A DNA stretch of 64,000 nucleotides from Cohnella thailandensis (GCF_014212135.1 NZ_JACJVQ010000008.1:124001-188000); one strand, 5' to 3'. Counted from the first letter of the stretch, positions 7,716-17,369 are shown. The notes: generated by a model from the letters alone, not told the origin. Made by a program: numbers and translations.

Positions 7716-10700
7716 CCGCGTTCCCCCTTCCCGTATGGATGTCGTTCGGCTGGACGGCCGATGCTCCCCTGCCCGCGGCAAGCGGCACCCGAATCGTCAC
7801 CTTCGTTCCGTTCCCGGCGGCGCTCTCGATATCGAGTCCTCGGCCATACTGGCGAAGGAGCCTCTGGTGAATGTTCCGAAGGCCGACTCCCCCTTCGCCT
7901 TCCGCTTCTCTCGAGAGGATGGCGTGCGGCTCCAGCGGCATTCCGATCCCGTCGTCCGCCACGGCGAGTACGGCATCGTCTCCTTCCGCGATCACCGATA
8001 CGCGGATCGTCCCGCCCTCTTCCCGTTTCATGATCCCGTGCCTGACCGCATTCTCGACCAACGGCTGAAGGGTCGTCGGCGGCAGCAGGCAATCGGCCTC
8101 CTCGTCGACCTCGTAGACGATGCGCAGCCTGTCTCCGAATCTCGCCTGCTCGATCTGAAGATAGGCGCGGGTCAGCTCCAGCTCCTTGCGCAGCGGCACG
8201 AGCCTCGTCTTGTTCTTGAAGTCGAAGCTCCCTCTCAAGTAACGGCTGAGATGCAGCAGCAGATCGTGAGAGGTTTGAGGCTCGTCCAGCGACAAGGAGA
8301 GGATCGTGTTGAGCGCGTTATAGAGAAAATGAGGCTTGATTTGCGCTTGCAGGAAAGCCATCTCGGAGCGGATCGCGTCCTCCGCGGAACGCTTCATCTC
8401 CATCAGCGTGCGCGCTCTCGCCCGCAGCTCGTGGGGATGGAACGGCTTCGTCAGAAAGTCGTTCGCCCCTCCCTCGAGCCCGTACACGAGATCCTCGGGC
8501 TCGCTTCGGACCGTCGTCAGCAGGATGGGCAGCTCGGACAGCGCGTAGTTCTCGCGAATGCGGCGGCACGTCTCGTAGCCGGACAAACCGGGCATCATGA
8601 CGTCCAGAATGACGAGGCCGATTCGGCCTTCGGAGCTCTTGATCAGCTCCAGCGCCTCTTGCCCGCTTGTCGCCGTCAGCACCTCGTAGGGCTCGTCCGC
8701 CAGAACGGTTCTAAGCACCCGAAGATTCACGACATCGTCGTCGACGGCAAGAATCGCTTGCCCCGGCTTATGGGCGCTCTTGGGCTCGAGGGAAGCCGCC
8801 GCTTCGAGCCTTGCCGTTCTCAGTTGCGCGGACGCCGGCGCTAGCTCTCTCGGGGCCGCGGAACCGCCGCCCTCCGCGATAGGGAGAGTGAAGGAGAAGA
8901 CGGAGCCCTGGTCTTCCTTCGATTCGACCGCGATGCGTCCCCCGTGCAGCTCGACCAGTCTCTTCGTTATGCCCAGGCCGAGTCCGGCTCCCCCGTACTC
9001 CTTCGCGACGGAGGTTCCCTCTTGCTCGAAGGATTGGAAAATCGCCTCGCGCTTGTTCTCCGGAACGCCGATGCCGGTATCGGCGACGGCGATGCGAAGC
9101 ATCGCCCCTTCCGATTTGGCGGAGACGACGACTTCGCCCCGCGGCGTGAACTTGATCGCGTTGCCTATTAAATTGTAAGCGATCTGGAGGAGCCGGCTTT
9201 CGTCGGCCAACGCATTCGGCAACGATTCCGGCCATTCCATCCGCAGCGTGACCGGCTTCCGGCCGATGTAATGGCGAAACACTTCCTCCTGCGCCGATAG
9301 GACCGCCCGAACGTCCACGCTTGCAAGGGACAGCCGGATGCCGTTGTTTTTCAACAAGGACAGGTCGAGAATATCGTTGATCAGATTGGACATTCGCCGC
9401 GCGACGGAGACTACGGTCTCCAATTGCTCCCTCTGCAGGTCGTTCAGCGGTCCCGACTTGCCGTCCGCCAAGGCTTGCGACAGGTTCAAAATCCCGTGAA
9501 GAGGCGTCTTCAGCTCATGCGACGTATTGGCCAGGAACTCGTCCTTCAGCCGGTTCATCGCGATCAGCTCGTCCGACAGCGTTCCGATCGTCCGGTAAGC
9601 GTTCGTGAATCGCCTCGCCAGCTCCAACGCTTCGATAAAAACAAGAAGAACGAAGCCGTAAGGAACGAGCTGAAGGTCGATCAAGATGATCCATCCGTCG
9701 CTGTACAGAATATCGTGAACGGCCGCGGCGACGAAGACGAGCCAGCCGGTAAGCTGCAGCAACGCCCCGCTTCGTCCGCGCCACAGCGCCAGAGTGAAGC
9801 CGTATAGAAAATAAGCGAACGCGAACAGCGACACCCATTTAAAGGAGTCGATGAATCTTGTGAATGTCTCGGCCGGCAGCAGGAGGACCGAAGCGATAAA
9901 GACGCCGCCTATCGCGGCGATCGGCTTGACGAGCTTGCCGCCGAATTCCTTCGGGTACAGCTCCTTCACGAACAGCACGGCCATCGTCACGCCGCCGTAA
10001 TAGGTCAAATACTCCAGACGGATAAGGAGCTCAATGCTCGCCTCCGGGAAAAGCTCGGCCAAGTACATTCCGCCGACTACCCATAGGCGCAAGGCGCCCA
10101 GCAAACAGCAGATCCCGAAGTACAGAGTAGAGCGCTCGCTGCGCCTGAGTACGTATACCGAGATCTGATACAAGCCGAGCAAGGCGCATCCGCCGAAAAC
10201 CGCCATGTCGACGAAGGAGCCATTCTTGCTTCTCTCCAGCATGTCCTGCTCGGTCCCCAGCGTCAGGCTGTACCAGATGCCGCCGTGAGGATAGATCGCG
10301 TTGGAGGCTCGAATCGTCAGCTCGAACGCCGCGGAGGAAGGCGTAAAAACGACGGTTTGCGGCTTGTAGGCCGCATGCGCTCCTCCCTCGTCCGTCGAGA
10401 GCGCTCCCGCTTCCGCGATCAGTCGGCCGTTCTCGTAGATCTTATACGCCGGAGTGATCGCGGGGATCTGGAGACCGAGCGATCCGATGTCTTCTCGGGC
10501 AAGCACTTTAAGGCGATAGGTTGCCTCGCCTCGTCCCGGCAATCCGAGTGACGTCCACTCTCCGGGGACTTCCGCAAGCGTATCGGGCGATGCCCGGTCA
10601 GCACCGAAGGTATTGCCATTAAGGTGCCGCTCCCAGTCGAAGGACCATTCGCCGCTAAGCCGAACCGCCCCGTCCCGCGCAAGACTCCAATCTCTCAAAT

Positions 10701-10842
10701 CCAGCACGCCGTTCTCCGCGCGCGGCTCCGTCTTGCCCGGCAGCAGGCCGAGGGCCGGCAGCGCCAGAGTAGAGCCCAGCATGAGCAAAATGGCGAGCAA
10801 CGCAATCAGTCTGGTTCGCCGACTTTGAAGCATCCCTTGCAT
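7693..10842 (-). CDS. Hybrid sensor kinase: 7TMR-DISM, HisKA, REC and LytS-type kinase
   Basis: 1049 residues. An N-terminal helix (10-30) is followed by an extracellular 7TMR-DISMED2-like beta domain (about 45-195) and a seven-helix 7TMR-DISM block (about 208-408). The first kinase module has HisKA with SHELKTP (H442) and an HATPase with N, G1 and G2 boxes (545-655). A receiver domain follows (697-815, acceptor D747 in [10 protein letters not shown]). A second kinase of the LytS/His_kinase type ends the protein, with H838 in [12 protein letters not shown] and its own HATPase (about 925-1040). The 7TM part suggests sensing of a small, perhaps carbohydrate, ligand. The LytS-type kinase likely phosphorylates the co-transcribed SARP-like regulator, and the first module the internal receiver. 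The start ATG lacks a strong SD; an in-frame ATG three codons later is possible. Confidence 0.9.
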   Translation of the reverse strand: MQGMLQSRRTRLIALLAILLMLGSTLALPALGLLPGKTEPRAENGVLDLRDWSLARDGAVRLSGEWSFDWERHLNGNTFGADRASPDTLAEVPGEWTSLGLPGRGEATYRLKVLAREDIGSLGLQIPAITPAYKIYENGRLIAEAGALSTDEGGAHAAYKPQTVVFTPSSAAFELTIRASNAIYPHGGIWYSLTLGTEQDMLERSKNGSFVDMAVFGGCALLGLYQISVYVLRRSERSTLYFGICCLLGALRLWVVGGMYLAELFPEASIELLIRLEYLTYYGGVTMAVLFVKELYPKEFGGKLVKPIAAIGGVFIASVLLLPAETFTRFIDSFKWVSLFAFAYFLYGFTLALWRGRSGALLQLTGWLVFVAAAVHDILYSDGWIILIDLQLVPYGFVLLVFIEALELARRFTNAYRTIGTLSDELIAMNRLKDEFLANTSHELKTPLHGILNLSQALADGKSGPLNDLQREQLETVVSVARRMSNLINDILDLSLLKNNGIRLSLASVDVRAVLSAQEEVFRHYIGRKPVTLRMEWPESLPNALADESRLLQIAYNLIGNAIKFTPRGEVVVSAKSEGAMLRIAVADTGIGVPENKREAIFQSFEQEGTSVAKEYGGAGLGLGITKRLVELHGGRIAVESKEDQGSVFSFTLPIAEGGGSAAPRELAPASAQLRTARLEAAASLEPKSAHKPGQAILAVDDDVVNLRVLRTVLADEPYEVLTATSGQEALELIKSSEGRIGLVILDVMMPGLSGYETCRRIRENYALSELPILLTTVRSEPEDLVYGLEGGANDFLTKPFHPHELRARARTLMEMKRSAEDAIRSEMAFLQAQIKPHFLYNALNTILSLSLDEPQTSHDLLLHLSRYLRGSFDFKNKTRLVPLRKELELTRAYLQIEQARFGDRLRIVYEVDEEADCLLPPTTLQPLVENAVRHGIMKREEGGTIRVSVIAEGDDAVLAVADDGIGMPLEPHAILSREAEGEGGVGLRNIHQRLLRQYGRGLDIESAAGNGTKVTIRVPLAAGRGASAVQPNDIHTGRGNADDSGNSR

Positions 10843-10954
10843 CCACCGCCCGAGTTCCCGTAATACCCCTATCTTACTTCACCTCTCTTCCATTACGCCA
10901 TTGGTAATGCAGAAGAAGGGGCTCTAAGCACGTCTCAAGGCTCCTCTGGACCTG

Positions 10955-11016
10955 ACAACTAGAATAACAGGGCGATCTCCCCGCAAACTGAAAAGAATGC
11001 GCTTCCTGTCAGGTTT
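10955..11016 (-). promoter_or_regulatory. Hybrid kinase promoter with 35-base shared motif
   Basis: Minus-strand copy of the 35-base element (11016-10982), followed after 15 bases by a TATTCT -10. The element also lies about 85 bases upstream of the divergent thioredoxin gene, so it could serve both. See the copy at 6445-6479. Confidence 0.6.
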
Positions 11017-11101
11017 ATCGTTAAGTCCGCAGAGGAGTTAATCTAGGGATAACGTCATTATGGTGAAATAAAAAGATAGGCGAATAGAGGGGGAGCGGCG
11101 G

Positions 11102-11632
11102 ATGAATCGGCAATGGGGATGGGTGGCGCTGGCTGCGGCGGTCGCGCTGGCCGTCGTCTGGCAATTTGCGGCAGAACGGGAACGGCCGGCGGAGGCGAAG
11201 ATGGGCGAGCCGGCACCGGCGATTCGGCTCGCCAGCCCGGAAGGGCGCGAATACGAGCTGCGTCCCGTCGATGGCGAAGCGGTCGTCCTGAACTTCTGGG
11301 CGTCGTGGTGCCTGCCTTGCCGCGCGGAGGCTTCCGAGCTGAACGATTTGGCGCAAAGGCACGGCGACCGCGTTCGGGTGTATGCGATCAACCTGACGGA
11401 TAAAGATCGGGTAGAGGACGTTCGGGGTTTTGTTCGCGAGTACGGCCTGGAGCCTCCCGTCCTGCTCGATAAGAGTTCGGTCGCCGCCGAAAGCTACCAT
11501 ATCGCTTCGCTGCCGACGACCTACGTGCTTGACGAGCAGGGGCTCGTGGCATGGAGAAAGCTCGGCCCGGTTACCCGGTCCGAGCTTGAAGAGGCGTTGG
11601 GACTTAAAGAGACGAGCAGCGCTGGGGATTAA
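11102..11632 (+). CDS. Membrane-anchored thioredoxin-like protein (ResA/TlpA family)
   Basis: 176 residues. A single N-terminal helix (about 6-24) anchors a thioredoxin fold outside the membrane. The domain shows the AhpC/TSA-Redoxin pattern: PAPAIRLASPEGREYEL, then VLNFWASWCLPCRAE with the redox CxxC (Cys-Leu-Pro-Cys), and cis-Pro in SLPTTYVLD. Such proteins reduce extracytoplasmic disulfides, for example in apocytochrome c or spore and cell-wall proteins. It is transcribed divergently from the hybrid kinase and convergently towards the ABC permease gene. The exact client is unknown, since no cytochrome c maturation genes are adjacent. Confidence 0.88.
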   Translation: MNRQWGWVALAAAVALAVVWQFAAERERPAEAKMGEPAPAIRLASPEGREYELRPVDGEAVVLNFWASWCLPCRAEASELNDLAQRHGDRVRVYAINLTDKDRVEDVRGFVREYGLEPPVLLDKSSVAAESYHIASLPTTYVLDEQGLVAWRKLGPVTRSELEEALGLKETSSAGD

Positions 11633-11652
11633 GAGAGCAAGGCTAAGTCGCA

Positions 11653-12903
11653 TTATGCGGAGTTTAAGTAGCGGGCCGTCTCCGTTCGGTAGGCGCTTAG
11701 CGCGGGCAGCAGACCCGCCGCCACGCCGGCCAAGCCGACATAACCGGCGATCGCCAGCGTTTGCGAGTCGAACCCGATAGGAACGGCAATGGAGACGTGC
11801 TCTCCGAGGTAGCCCGTCAGCAGCCAGGCCAGCCCGTAGCCGGCCGCATAGCCGGCGGCGCAGCCGATCAGCATGACGAACGCCGACTCCAGCAGCACGA
11901 TCGTCAATACCTCCGCCCTCCCCGCTCCGATCGCCCGGAGGATGGCGACGGTCTTTCTTCGTTCGACGGTGGCCCCGTAGAGCGCCAAGATAACGGTCAA
12001 GCCCGCCATGCCCAGCACGACGTAAGCGACATAACGCAGAATCTGCTCGCCGCTCCCCATCATGTCGAAGATTTTCGCGAGCGTCTGCCCGGGGAAGACC
12101 GCTTGGGCATCCTTGCCTTGATTGATTTCTTGATACATGGTCATGAGATCGGCATAGCTCTTCGGCTTGATCAGCGCGGCGGTGACTCCGCGTTCTTCGG
12201 CGCGCGTCTCCTCCGATGTATCGTGCTCGCCCGCATCCGCTGCCGTGCCCGCTTCCTCTTCGTGCTCATGTCCGAGCCAGTAGCTTTCCATGTTCACATA
12301 GATGCCTTGATCCGACGGCGCGCGGGTGCTCTCCAGCACGCCGACGACCGTATACGGATGCTTCTTATGCTGTTCGGGCTCGAGGGACTCGGTCACTCCG
12401 TGAGCCGAGACGAATTCGTCTCCCGGCTTCAAGCCGGTTTCCCGGGCGACCTTCGCTCCGATGACGGCCTCGAACGGCTGCTCGAACAAGCGGCCGGAGG
12501 CCAGGCGGAAGTAAGCCGGATCGGCGGGTCGCGCCCTGAGCTCGAAAAACGAGGGCTCGGTGCCGACCAGGCGGTAGCCTTCATAGTTGTCGCCGAGAGC
12601 GAAGGGAACGGCGAGGGATACTCTCTCGTCTTCGGCGAGAGCTTCGTAGTAATCGGGCTCCAGGTTCGAGAGCGGATTGTCCATCAGAAAAATCGTGTTG
12701 AACACGAGCTGGGCCTGGCTTCCCTTCGACCCGACGAGCATGCCGTACGGCTCGCTCGCCCGGACGATCCCTTGCTTGATTCCGCTCGAGAGGAGGAGGA
12801 TCGCGATCGTAACCGCGATGCCGACCGCGACGACGCCGATCGTGATCAGCGTCTGGACGCGCCGGTTAAACAGATTGCGCCAGGCTATGCGGGTAAGCGG
12901 CAC
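11653..12903 (-). CDS. FtsX/MacB-type ABC permease with His/Glu-rich loop
   Basis: 416 residues: one N-terminal helix (about 17-40), a large extracytoplasmic domain, then three C-terminal helices (about 292-315, 335-365, 383-405). This is the FtsX/MacB_PCD plan. The extracytoplasmic domain carries an insertion running from GHEHEEEAG to GEHDTSEE, rich in His, Glu and Asp, which could bind a divalent metal. The gene overlaps the ATPase gene upstream by 38 bases and is third in the lipoprotein-ATPase-permease operon. Permeases of this class do not form a classical pore but drive extracytoplasmic work or export. A zinc or other metal role is inference from the loop and the partner lipoprotein. 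Confidence 0.82.
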   Translation of the reverse strand: MPLTRIAWRNLFNRRVQTLITIGVVAVGIAVTIAILLLSSGIKQGIVRASEPYGMLVGSKGSQAQLVFNTIFLMDNPLSNLEPDYYEALAEDERVSLAVPFALGDNYEGYRLVGTEPSFFELRARPADPAYFRLASGRLFEQPFEAVIGAKVARETGLKPGDEFVSAHGVTESLEPEQHKKHPYTVVGVLESTRAPSDQGIYVNMESYWLGHEHEEEAGTAADAGEHDTSEETRAEERGVTAALIKPKSYADLMTMYQEINQGKDAQAVFPGQTLAKIFDMMGSGEQILRYVAYVVLGMAGLTVILALYGATVERRKTVAILRAIGAGRAEVLTIVLLESAFVMLIGCAAGYAAGYGLAWLLTGYLGEHVSIAVPIGFDSQTLAIAGYVGLAGVAAGLLPALSAYRTETARYLNSA

Positions 12904-13582
12904 TATCTTCTCTCCTTCCCGGGGCCAGCTTGCGAATCGGGACTACCCGGTCGAGCCGCTTCGCCAGCTCCATGTCGTGCGTGCTCAGGAGCAGCGCCGC
13001 GCCTTCGCTCCCGCACGCTTCCGCGAGCAGCTCGTAGACCTGCCGCGCGTTCGCGCCGTCGAGGCTGGCCGTCGGCTCGTCGGCCAGCACGATCGCGGGG
13101 CGATTGGCCAGCGCCCTCGCGATCGACACCCTCTGCTGCTCCCCCTGGCTGAGCTGGTGGGAGCGATGGTTCAGCCGGTGGCCGAGGCCCACCCGGCCGA
13201 GCAGCTCCGCCGCGCGCGCTTTGCGCTCGCGCGCGGGGATCTTGCGGCCGAAGCCCATGGCCGCCTGCACGTTCTCCAGCGCCGAGAATCCCGGCAGCAG
13301 GTTAAAGCTCTGGAACACGTAGCCGATATGCTTCGCTCGGAACCGGTCGAGCTCCGCTTCCGAGAGCGCGCCCAGCTCGTGCCCCAGCAGTTGGATGGAG
13401 CCGCTCGTCGGACGGAGCACTCCCGAAATCAGATGCAGGAGCGTACTTTTGCCGGAGCCGCTCGGACCGACGATGGCGACCTTCTCGCCCGGCTTCATCT
13501 CGAAGCGCTCCGCCTCGAGCACCTTCACGGCCTGGCCGCCTTTCATCGGATACGACTTGACCAGTTCTTCGATGAGGAGCAT
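12866..13582 (-). CDS. ABC transporter ATPase (LolD/MacB type)
   Basis: 238 residues, a stand-alone nucleotide-binding subunit. Walker A is GPSGSGKST, the Q-loop lies in YVFQSFNLLPGFSALENV, the signature is LSQGEQQRVSIARAL, Walker B is IVLADEPTASLD and the switch His is in LSTHD. The LNLLP-like Q-loop region and the overall length match the MacB/LolD/FtsE class that pairs with the downstream FtsX-type permease. Its start overlaps the stop codon of the lipoprotein gene (TAATG), so the three genes are coupled. Confidence 0.9.
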   Translation of the reverse strand: MLLIEELVKSYPMKGGQAVKVLEAERFEMKPGEKVAIVGPSGSGKSTLLHLISGVLRPTSGSIQLLGHELGALSEAELDRFRAKHIGYVFQSFNLLPGFSALENVQAAMGFGRKIPARERKARAAELLGRVGLGHRLNHRSHQLSQGEQQRVSIARALANRPAIVLADEPTASLDGANARQVYELLAEACGSEGAALLLSTHDMELAKRLDRVVPIRKLAPGRREDSAAYPHSLAQSV

Positions 13583-14631
13583 TACTTCAGCACCTCCACC
13601 TTATCCGCGTTGATTCGGATCAGGCTGACGAAGCCCGTCTCTTCGTCCGTCTGCGAGCCGACGCTGAGCGTGCCCGTCACCTTCACCTCATGCTCCGTCG
13701 GCTTGATTTCTTTGCCCGAAGGCATAAAGACGACGACGATATCGCTCGGCCAATCCGCATCCGACGAGCAGAACGGGCAGATGCTCATCGCCACCTTCGT
13801 CAGCACGAAGAAGCGCACCGTCGCCGTAAGCGGAGGAGCCATATAGCCGATCATCTCGACTTCTTGGCCGTTCAGCTCGTTCACCTTATCAGACATTTTC
13901 AGGCCGCGTACGGTCTCTTCGGCATACAGCTCGGAGAACGTAAGCGTCTCCGGCCCCGATTTTTCTTTCTTCGGCCTCGGAGACGGCCCCGGCGAAGGAC
14001 TGGCCGGTGTCGGCGAAGCGGAGGCTTCGGGAGTTGAAGCAGCCGCGGCAGCCTTCTCCGGAGCAGCGGACGCGAGCTTCGGCGGATTCGAGGCGGACGA
14101 AGAAGGTGACGGCGTCGGCGACGGGGTTGCCGCGGCAGCCGGGGCTGCAGGCTTACCGCTCTTGCCGTCTGCGCTCTTGCCGCCGCTCTCCTTGCTGTTA
14201 TCGCCTTTGCCGTCATCGCCCTTGGCGCTCGCGGCGGCTTTCGTGCCCCCCGAACCCGGTTCGCTCATCTTGCCTGCGTCCTTGACGCCGCTGCTCCCGC
14301 TCCCCGACGAGCCTTCGGAACTCGCTTCGGCGCCCGCGACGGCAAGCTCATCGCTCGGAGCCGCCGAAGGCGCGATCTCGCCGCCCGTCCCCGCCGATTG
14401 CCCGGAGCTTTGCGCGGAGGTCTGCTCTACGGCCTCACCTTCGGGAGCGGCCCGCCGCTTCGAGTCGTCCGCTCCCATCGCCAACGACTCCTGCACGAAC
14501 GCATCGTTCGTCTGCCCGGTCTCCGGCATCGGCGGTTCGTTCACCCGCTCACCGCATCCGACCAAAGCAACCGCCATCACGGCGACCAGCCATGCCAACG
14601 CCGCCGTCTTCATACGCCGCTTTGCTTTCAT
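13582..14631 (-). CDS. Lipoprotein with long low-complexity linker and DUF3299-like C-terminal domain
   Basis: 349 residues. The signal peptide ends in a lipobox, ALVGC. A linker of about 180 residues is dominated by Ala, Ser, Gly, Pro and Lys (SPTPSPSSS and PSPGPSPRP runs) and probably spans the wall. The C-terminal 115 residues are globular: NGQEVEMIGYMAPP, a Cys pair in SICPFCSSDADWP, and VKVTGTLSVG. This resembles the DUF3299/DUF1980 group of small beta-barrel domains often found with metal transport genes (my pattern match, unverified). It leads an operon with an ATPase and an FtsX-type permease. In Vibrio a comparable mix of genes (Zrg) takes part in zinc uptake, so a metal-handling role is a reasonable but unproven idea. 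Confidence 0.7.
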   Translation of the reverse strand: MKAKRRMKTAALAWLVAVMAVALVGCGERVNEPPMPETGQTNDAFVQESLAMGADDSKRRAAPEGEAVEQTSAQSSGQSAGTGGEIAPSAAPSDELAVAGAEASSEGSSGSGSSGVKDAGKMSEPGSGGTKAAASAKGDDGKGDNSKESGGKSADGKSGKPAAPAAAATPSPTPSPSSSASNPPKLASAAPEKAAAAASTPEASASPTPASPSPGPSPRPKKEKSGPETLTFSELYAEETVRGLKMSDKVNELNGQEVEMIGYMAPPLTATVRFFVLTKVAMSICPFCSSDADWPSDIVVVFMPSGKEIKPTEHEVKVTGTLSVGSQTDEETGFVSLIRINADKVEVLK

Positions 14632-14766
14632 TACGTTCTCCTCCCCTCATCTGCTCGGCCAGCGAAACCCGATTAGCTTAGCTGCCTGACTTCAGCACCT
14701 TTAGCCGCCGGCTTCCGGAACCCGAATAGCTGTCCGCCCTCCGCTCGCACCCTATCTAGCCTCCGA

Positions 14767-14791
14767 CACCCCCGGCGAACCGCCGGGGGTG
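14767..14791. repeat. Perfect GC-rich hairpin in intergenic region
   Basis: CACCCCCGGCG / CGCCGGGGGTG with a three-base loop. Neither strand has a T run, so this is not a clear terminator. It lies in the gene-free stretch 14640-15110, which otherwise holds only the 52-base-period repeats. Confidence 0.45.
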
Positions 14792-14899
14792 ATCGTACAA
14801 CACTAACCGAGAATGGACTGGCTCTCTCTTCGTGACGCAAGCATGTCGAGATGCTGCTGAATGATTCTAACTCCGCACACTTAACGCTCCCTGCAAGCC

Positions 14900-14977
14900 G
14901 AAATAGTCTCATCCGAGACGATCTGCGCACTCCCAACGCTGCCTGCAAGCCGAGATCGTCTCATCCGAGACGATCTC
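14900..14977. repeat. Two-unit palindromic repeat, 52-base period (family A, locus 1)
   Basis: Two copies, offset by 52 bases, of a 26-base palindrome built on GTCTC-ATCC-GAGAC. The second copy (14952-14977) is a perfect inverted repeat apart from its loop; the first (14900-14925) has decayed. The 26 bases between them are also similar to the flanking sequence of each copy. An inverted-orientation relative with the same 52-base period is found at 44368-44445. Confidence 0.7.
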
Positions 14978-15114
14978 AGCTCCAAGGCGTGCCTGGATTG
15001 CTGATGAAGAGGGCAAGGAGCAGATAGCAAGATGCAAAGAGCAAGATATATGGTGAAGAGGCGCTCCCGTCTGCATCTTAGCTAGCCCACCAAGCCCAGC
15101 CGGTTCGGCCTAAC

Positions 15115-17178
15115 TCACCCCAAAGCCGCCAGAAGGCTGCTGCTGGTCGCGACGACTTGGCCATCCGCGTCAAGCTTGAACTCCAGCTTGACGATTTTGT
15201 TGTTCTTCGACGCTTGGCCGCTCGTCAGGTTGAGCACGAGGGTTTGCCCGTTCACCGTGATCGACACCTTGTTCGTCGAGTCGTTCTTCTTCACCGTGCC
15301 GCCGAGCAGGTTCGCGAAATCGCGAACGTTGACCCACTTCTTCGTGTCCGCCTTCGCGCCGGTGAGGTTCAGGCCGAGCGAGTTGACCATGCCGAAGAAT
15401 ACCTCGGTGTTGTCCATCGTGCCTTGGAAGTATTCCGAGCCCGGGCCGTAAGCCATGAGCGGGACGTCGTCCGCCGTATGCACCTCTTGGGAATCCGTCT
15501 TCGGGTTAAGGGTGCCCGTATGCAGGAAGCGATCTTTGTTCGGATCGTCCGGATTCGACAGAGAAGCCGGGTTAGCGATGTAGACGCCGTCGGAATCGAC
15601 CGCCGGAACCGTCGGAACCTTGCTGAACTTGTAATCCTCGTAATAGTCCGGCGTCGCGCCGAACACGACGGCCAGCTTGCGGCTGACGTCGGGACTATCC
15701 GGGAAGCCGTCCTTGTTCGCGTCGACGTAGTCCGGGAACTTCGCGGCCTCATACGTACGAACCGCTTCCCGGCCGGACTTGCCGTCGCCTTCCCAGTACG
15801 TGCCGGCGATGCTGGCGGAGTGGGAGTGGTCGGCCGTCACGACGATCAGCGTGTCGCCGTTCTTCTCCGCGAACTTGCGAGCGACTCCGACCGCCTTATC
15901 CATCTCGATCGCGTCGTACGTGGAGCGTTCCCAATCCATCGTATGCAGCTGTTTGTCCACGCTCGCGCCTTCGACCATGAGGAAGAAGCCGTTCTCGTTC
16001 TGGCTGAGCACGTCGATCGCCTTCTGCGTCATGTCCCACAGGTTCGGCTGGTCGGTGAACGACTTCAGCGCGTCCTTGTTCTTGGTGGAACGGTCGTAAT
16101 AGACGTTCATGTCGCCCGTGTGGAACAAGCCGAGAAGCTTCTTGTCGGCAGGCGCCGCCTTCAGGCTCGTCGCGCTGTCCGCGAACGTGTAGCCGCTCTT
16201 CTCGAAGTCGCCGATCAGATCCTTGTCGTCCTTGCGCTTGGAGCCCGGCGTCGATTGCGGCAGGAAGTATGCCGAGCCGCCGCCCAGGATGACCTCCGGC
16301 TGAAGCTTGTAAAGCATCTCCGCGATCTCCGGCTTGTCGGAGCGGCGGCGGGTATGGGAGACGACCGCGGCCGGCGTGGCGTCTTCGATCTCGGAGGTGG
16401 ACACGACGCCGACCGACATGCCGCGGCTTCGCTTAAGCATCTCGGCGAGCGTCTCGACCTTCGGATCGTCGAGCGAGCTTGCGGTGTTGTCCGGATAGAT
16501 GCCGAGCCCGTTGACCGCGGACTTATGGCCGGTGTTGTAAGCGCTGGCGCTGTTCGCGGAATCCGTCACGAGAGAGTCCATGCCGGACGTCGTCACGACC
16601 GCGCGCTGGTCGAACTTATCTACCTCCAAGAGCCCGTTGTACTTGCCCTCGGTCAGGCCTTTGGAGAGGATGCGCGTCATCGTCACGTTGGAGAATGCCA
16701 TCCCGTCCCCCACGAAGAGGATGACGTTCTTCGCTTTGGCTCCGCTTGCGTCCGCCGCGTTCACCGTGTACTTCACCGTCTTGGACAGGCTGCCCGCGCG
16801 GACGGACACCGTATATGTACCCGGGACCGAGAACGCGACGTCGCGAACCGTGAACTCTCGGCTCTTGTCCGTGCTTGTCTTCTCATAGGGCTTGCCGAAC
16901 ACGTCCGAAGCTTCCTTGCCGTTGATCTTGATGCTGACGGAACCCGGATCGGAAGCCAGATCGTTCAGCTCCACCCGGAAGTCGAACTTGGCTCCGGCGA
17001 GAAATTCCGCCCGGTCGATCGGAGCGATATAGATCGAAGCCGCCTTCGTCTGCTCCGCAGCCGTTTCCGCCGCATCGACCGTCTTAGGCTGGTTAGACAG
17101 AACCTCCGCTCCGGTCGCGACGATGGCCACGGACAGAGCCGCAGCCGTCACGCTTTTCCACATCTTGAACCTCGTCAA
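15115..17178 (-). CDS. Secreted alkaline phosphatase with extra N- and C-terminal domains
   Basis: About 687 residues from a TTG at 17178, chosen because GGAGGTG lies 7 bases upstream; ATG 17163 is the alternative. A signal peptide (ending near VDAAE) is followed by an Ig/PKD-like domain (about 45-140). The alkaline phosphatase domain (about 150-590) has metal ligands in FVGDGM, the nucleophile serine in VTDSANSAS, EIEDATPAAV, and VTADHSHS. A short C-terminal stretch (WVNVRDFANLLGGTVKKN, VSITVNGQTL) resembles a partial copper-amine-oxidase-N surface domain. It releases phosphate from organic esters outside the cell. Upstream, TTAAA(G/A) repeats every 11 bases suggest PhoP control. It appears monocistronic. 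Confidence 0.92.
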   Translation of the reverse strand: MTRFKMWKSVTAAALSVAIVATGAEVLSNQPKTVDAAETAAEQTKAASIYIAPIDRAEFLAGAKFDFRVELNDLASDPGSVSIKINGKEASDVFGKPYEKTSTDKSREFTVRDVAFSVPGTYTVSVRAGSLSKTVKYTVNAADASGAKAKNVILFVGDGMAFSNVTMTRILSKGLTEGKYNGLLEVDKFDQRAVVTTSGMDSLVTDSANSASAYNTGHKSAVNGLGIYPDNTASSLDDPKVETLAEMLKRSRGMSVGVVSTSEIEDATPAAVVSHTRRRSDKPEIAEMLYKLQPEVILGGGSAYFLPQSTPGSKRKDDKDLIGDFEKSGYTFADSATSLKAAPADKKLLGLFHTGDMNVYYDRSTKNKDALKSFTDQPNLWDMTQKAIDVLSQNENGFFLMVEGASVDKQLHTMDWERSTYDAIEMDKAVGVARKFAEKNGDTLIVVTADHSHSASIAGTYWEGDGKSGREAVRTYEAAKFPDYVDANKDGFPDSPDVSRKLAVVFGATPDYYEDYKFSKVPTVPAVDSDGVYIANPASLSNPDDPNKDRFLHTGTLNPKTDSQEVHTADDVPLMAYGPGSEYFQGTMDNTEVFFGMVNSLGLNLTGAKADTKKWVNVRDFANLLGGTVKKNDSTNKVSITVNGQTLVLNLTSGQASKNNKIVKLEFKLDADGQVVATSSSLLAALG

Positions 17179-17198
17179 TCTCCTGCACCTCCACAAGG

Positions 17199-17227
17199 AT
17201 TTTAAGCTTCCTTTAATCTCTCTTTAA
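17199..17227 (-). promoter_or_regulatory. Candidate Pho box before alkaline phosphatase
   Basis: Three direct repeats on the minus strand, TTAAAG, TTAAAG and TTAAAA (17227-17222, 17216-17211, 17205-17200), are spaced 11 bases start to start. This is the spacing of PhoP half-sites (consensus TTAACA) in Bacillus. The last overlaps a TAAAAT that could be the -10. The resulting 5' leader would be very short. Confidence 0.35.
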
Positions 17228-17369
17228 TATAAAGGCGCATTGTTAGGGATAATGTGATCGATAGTAAAATGGTGGTAAAATTAGCACTCCGTTTATCTTC
17301 TTCCATCCGCATATCTTCCCGCCATGCTGACACACTAGATTCATTCGGCGAACGAAGGAGGCGATACGC

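Noticed and set aside
15157-17205. 682-residue plus-strand ORF opposite alkaline phosphatase
   Set aside because: Arg-rich antisense shadow with no motif; the minus strand has a full phosphatase with signal peptide.
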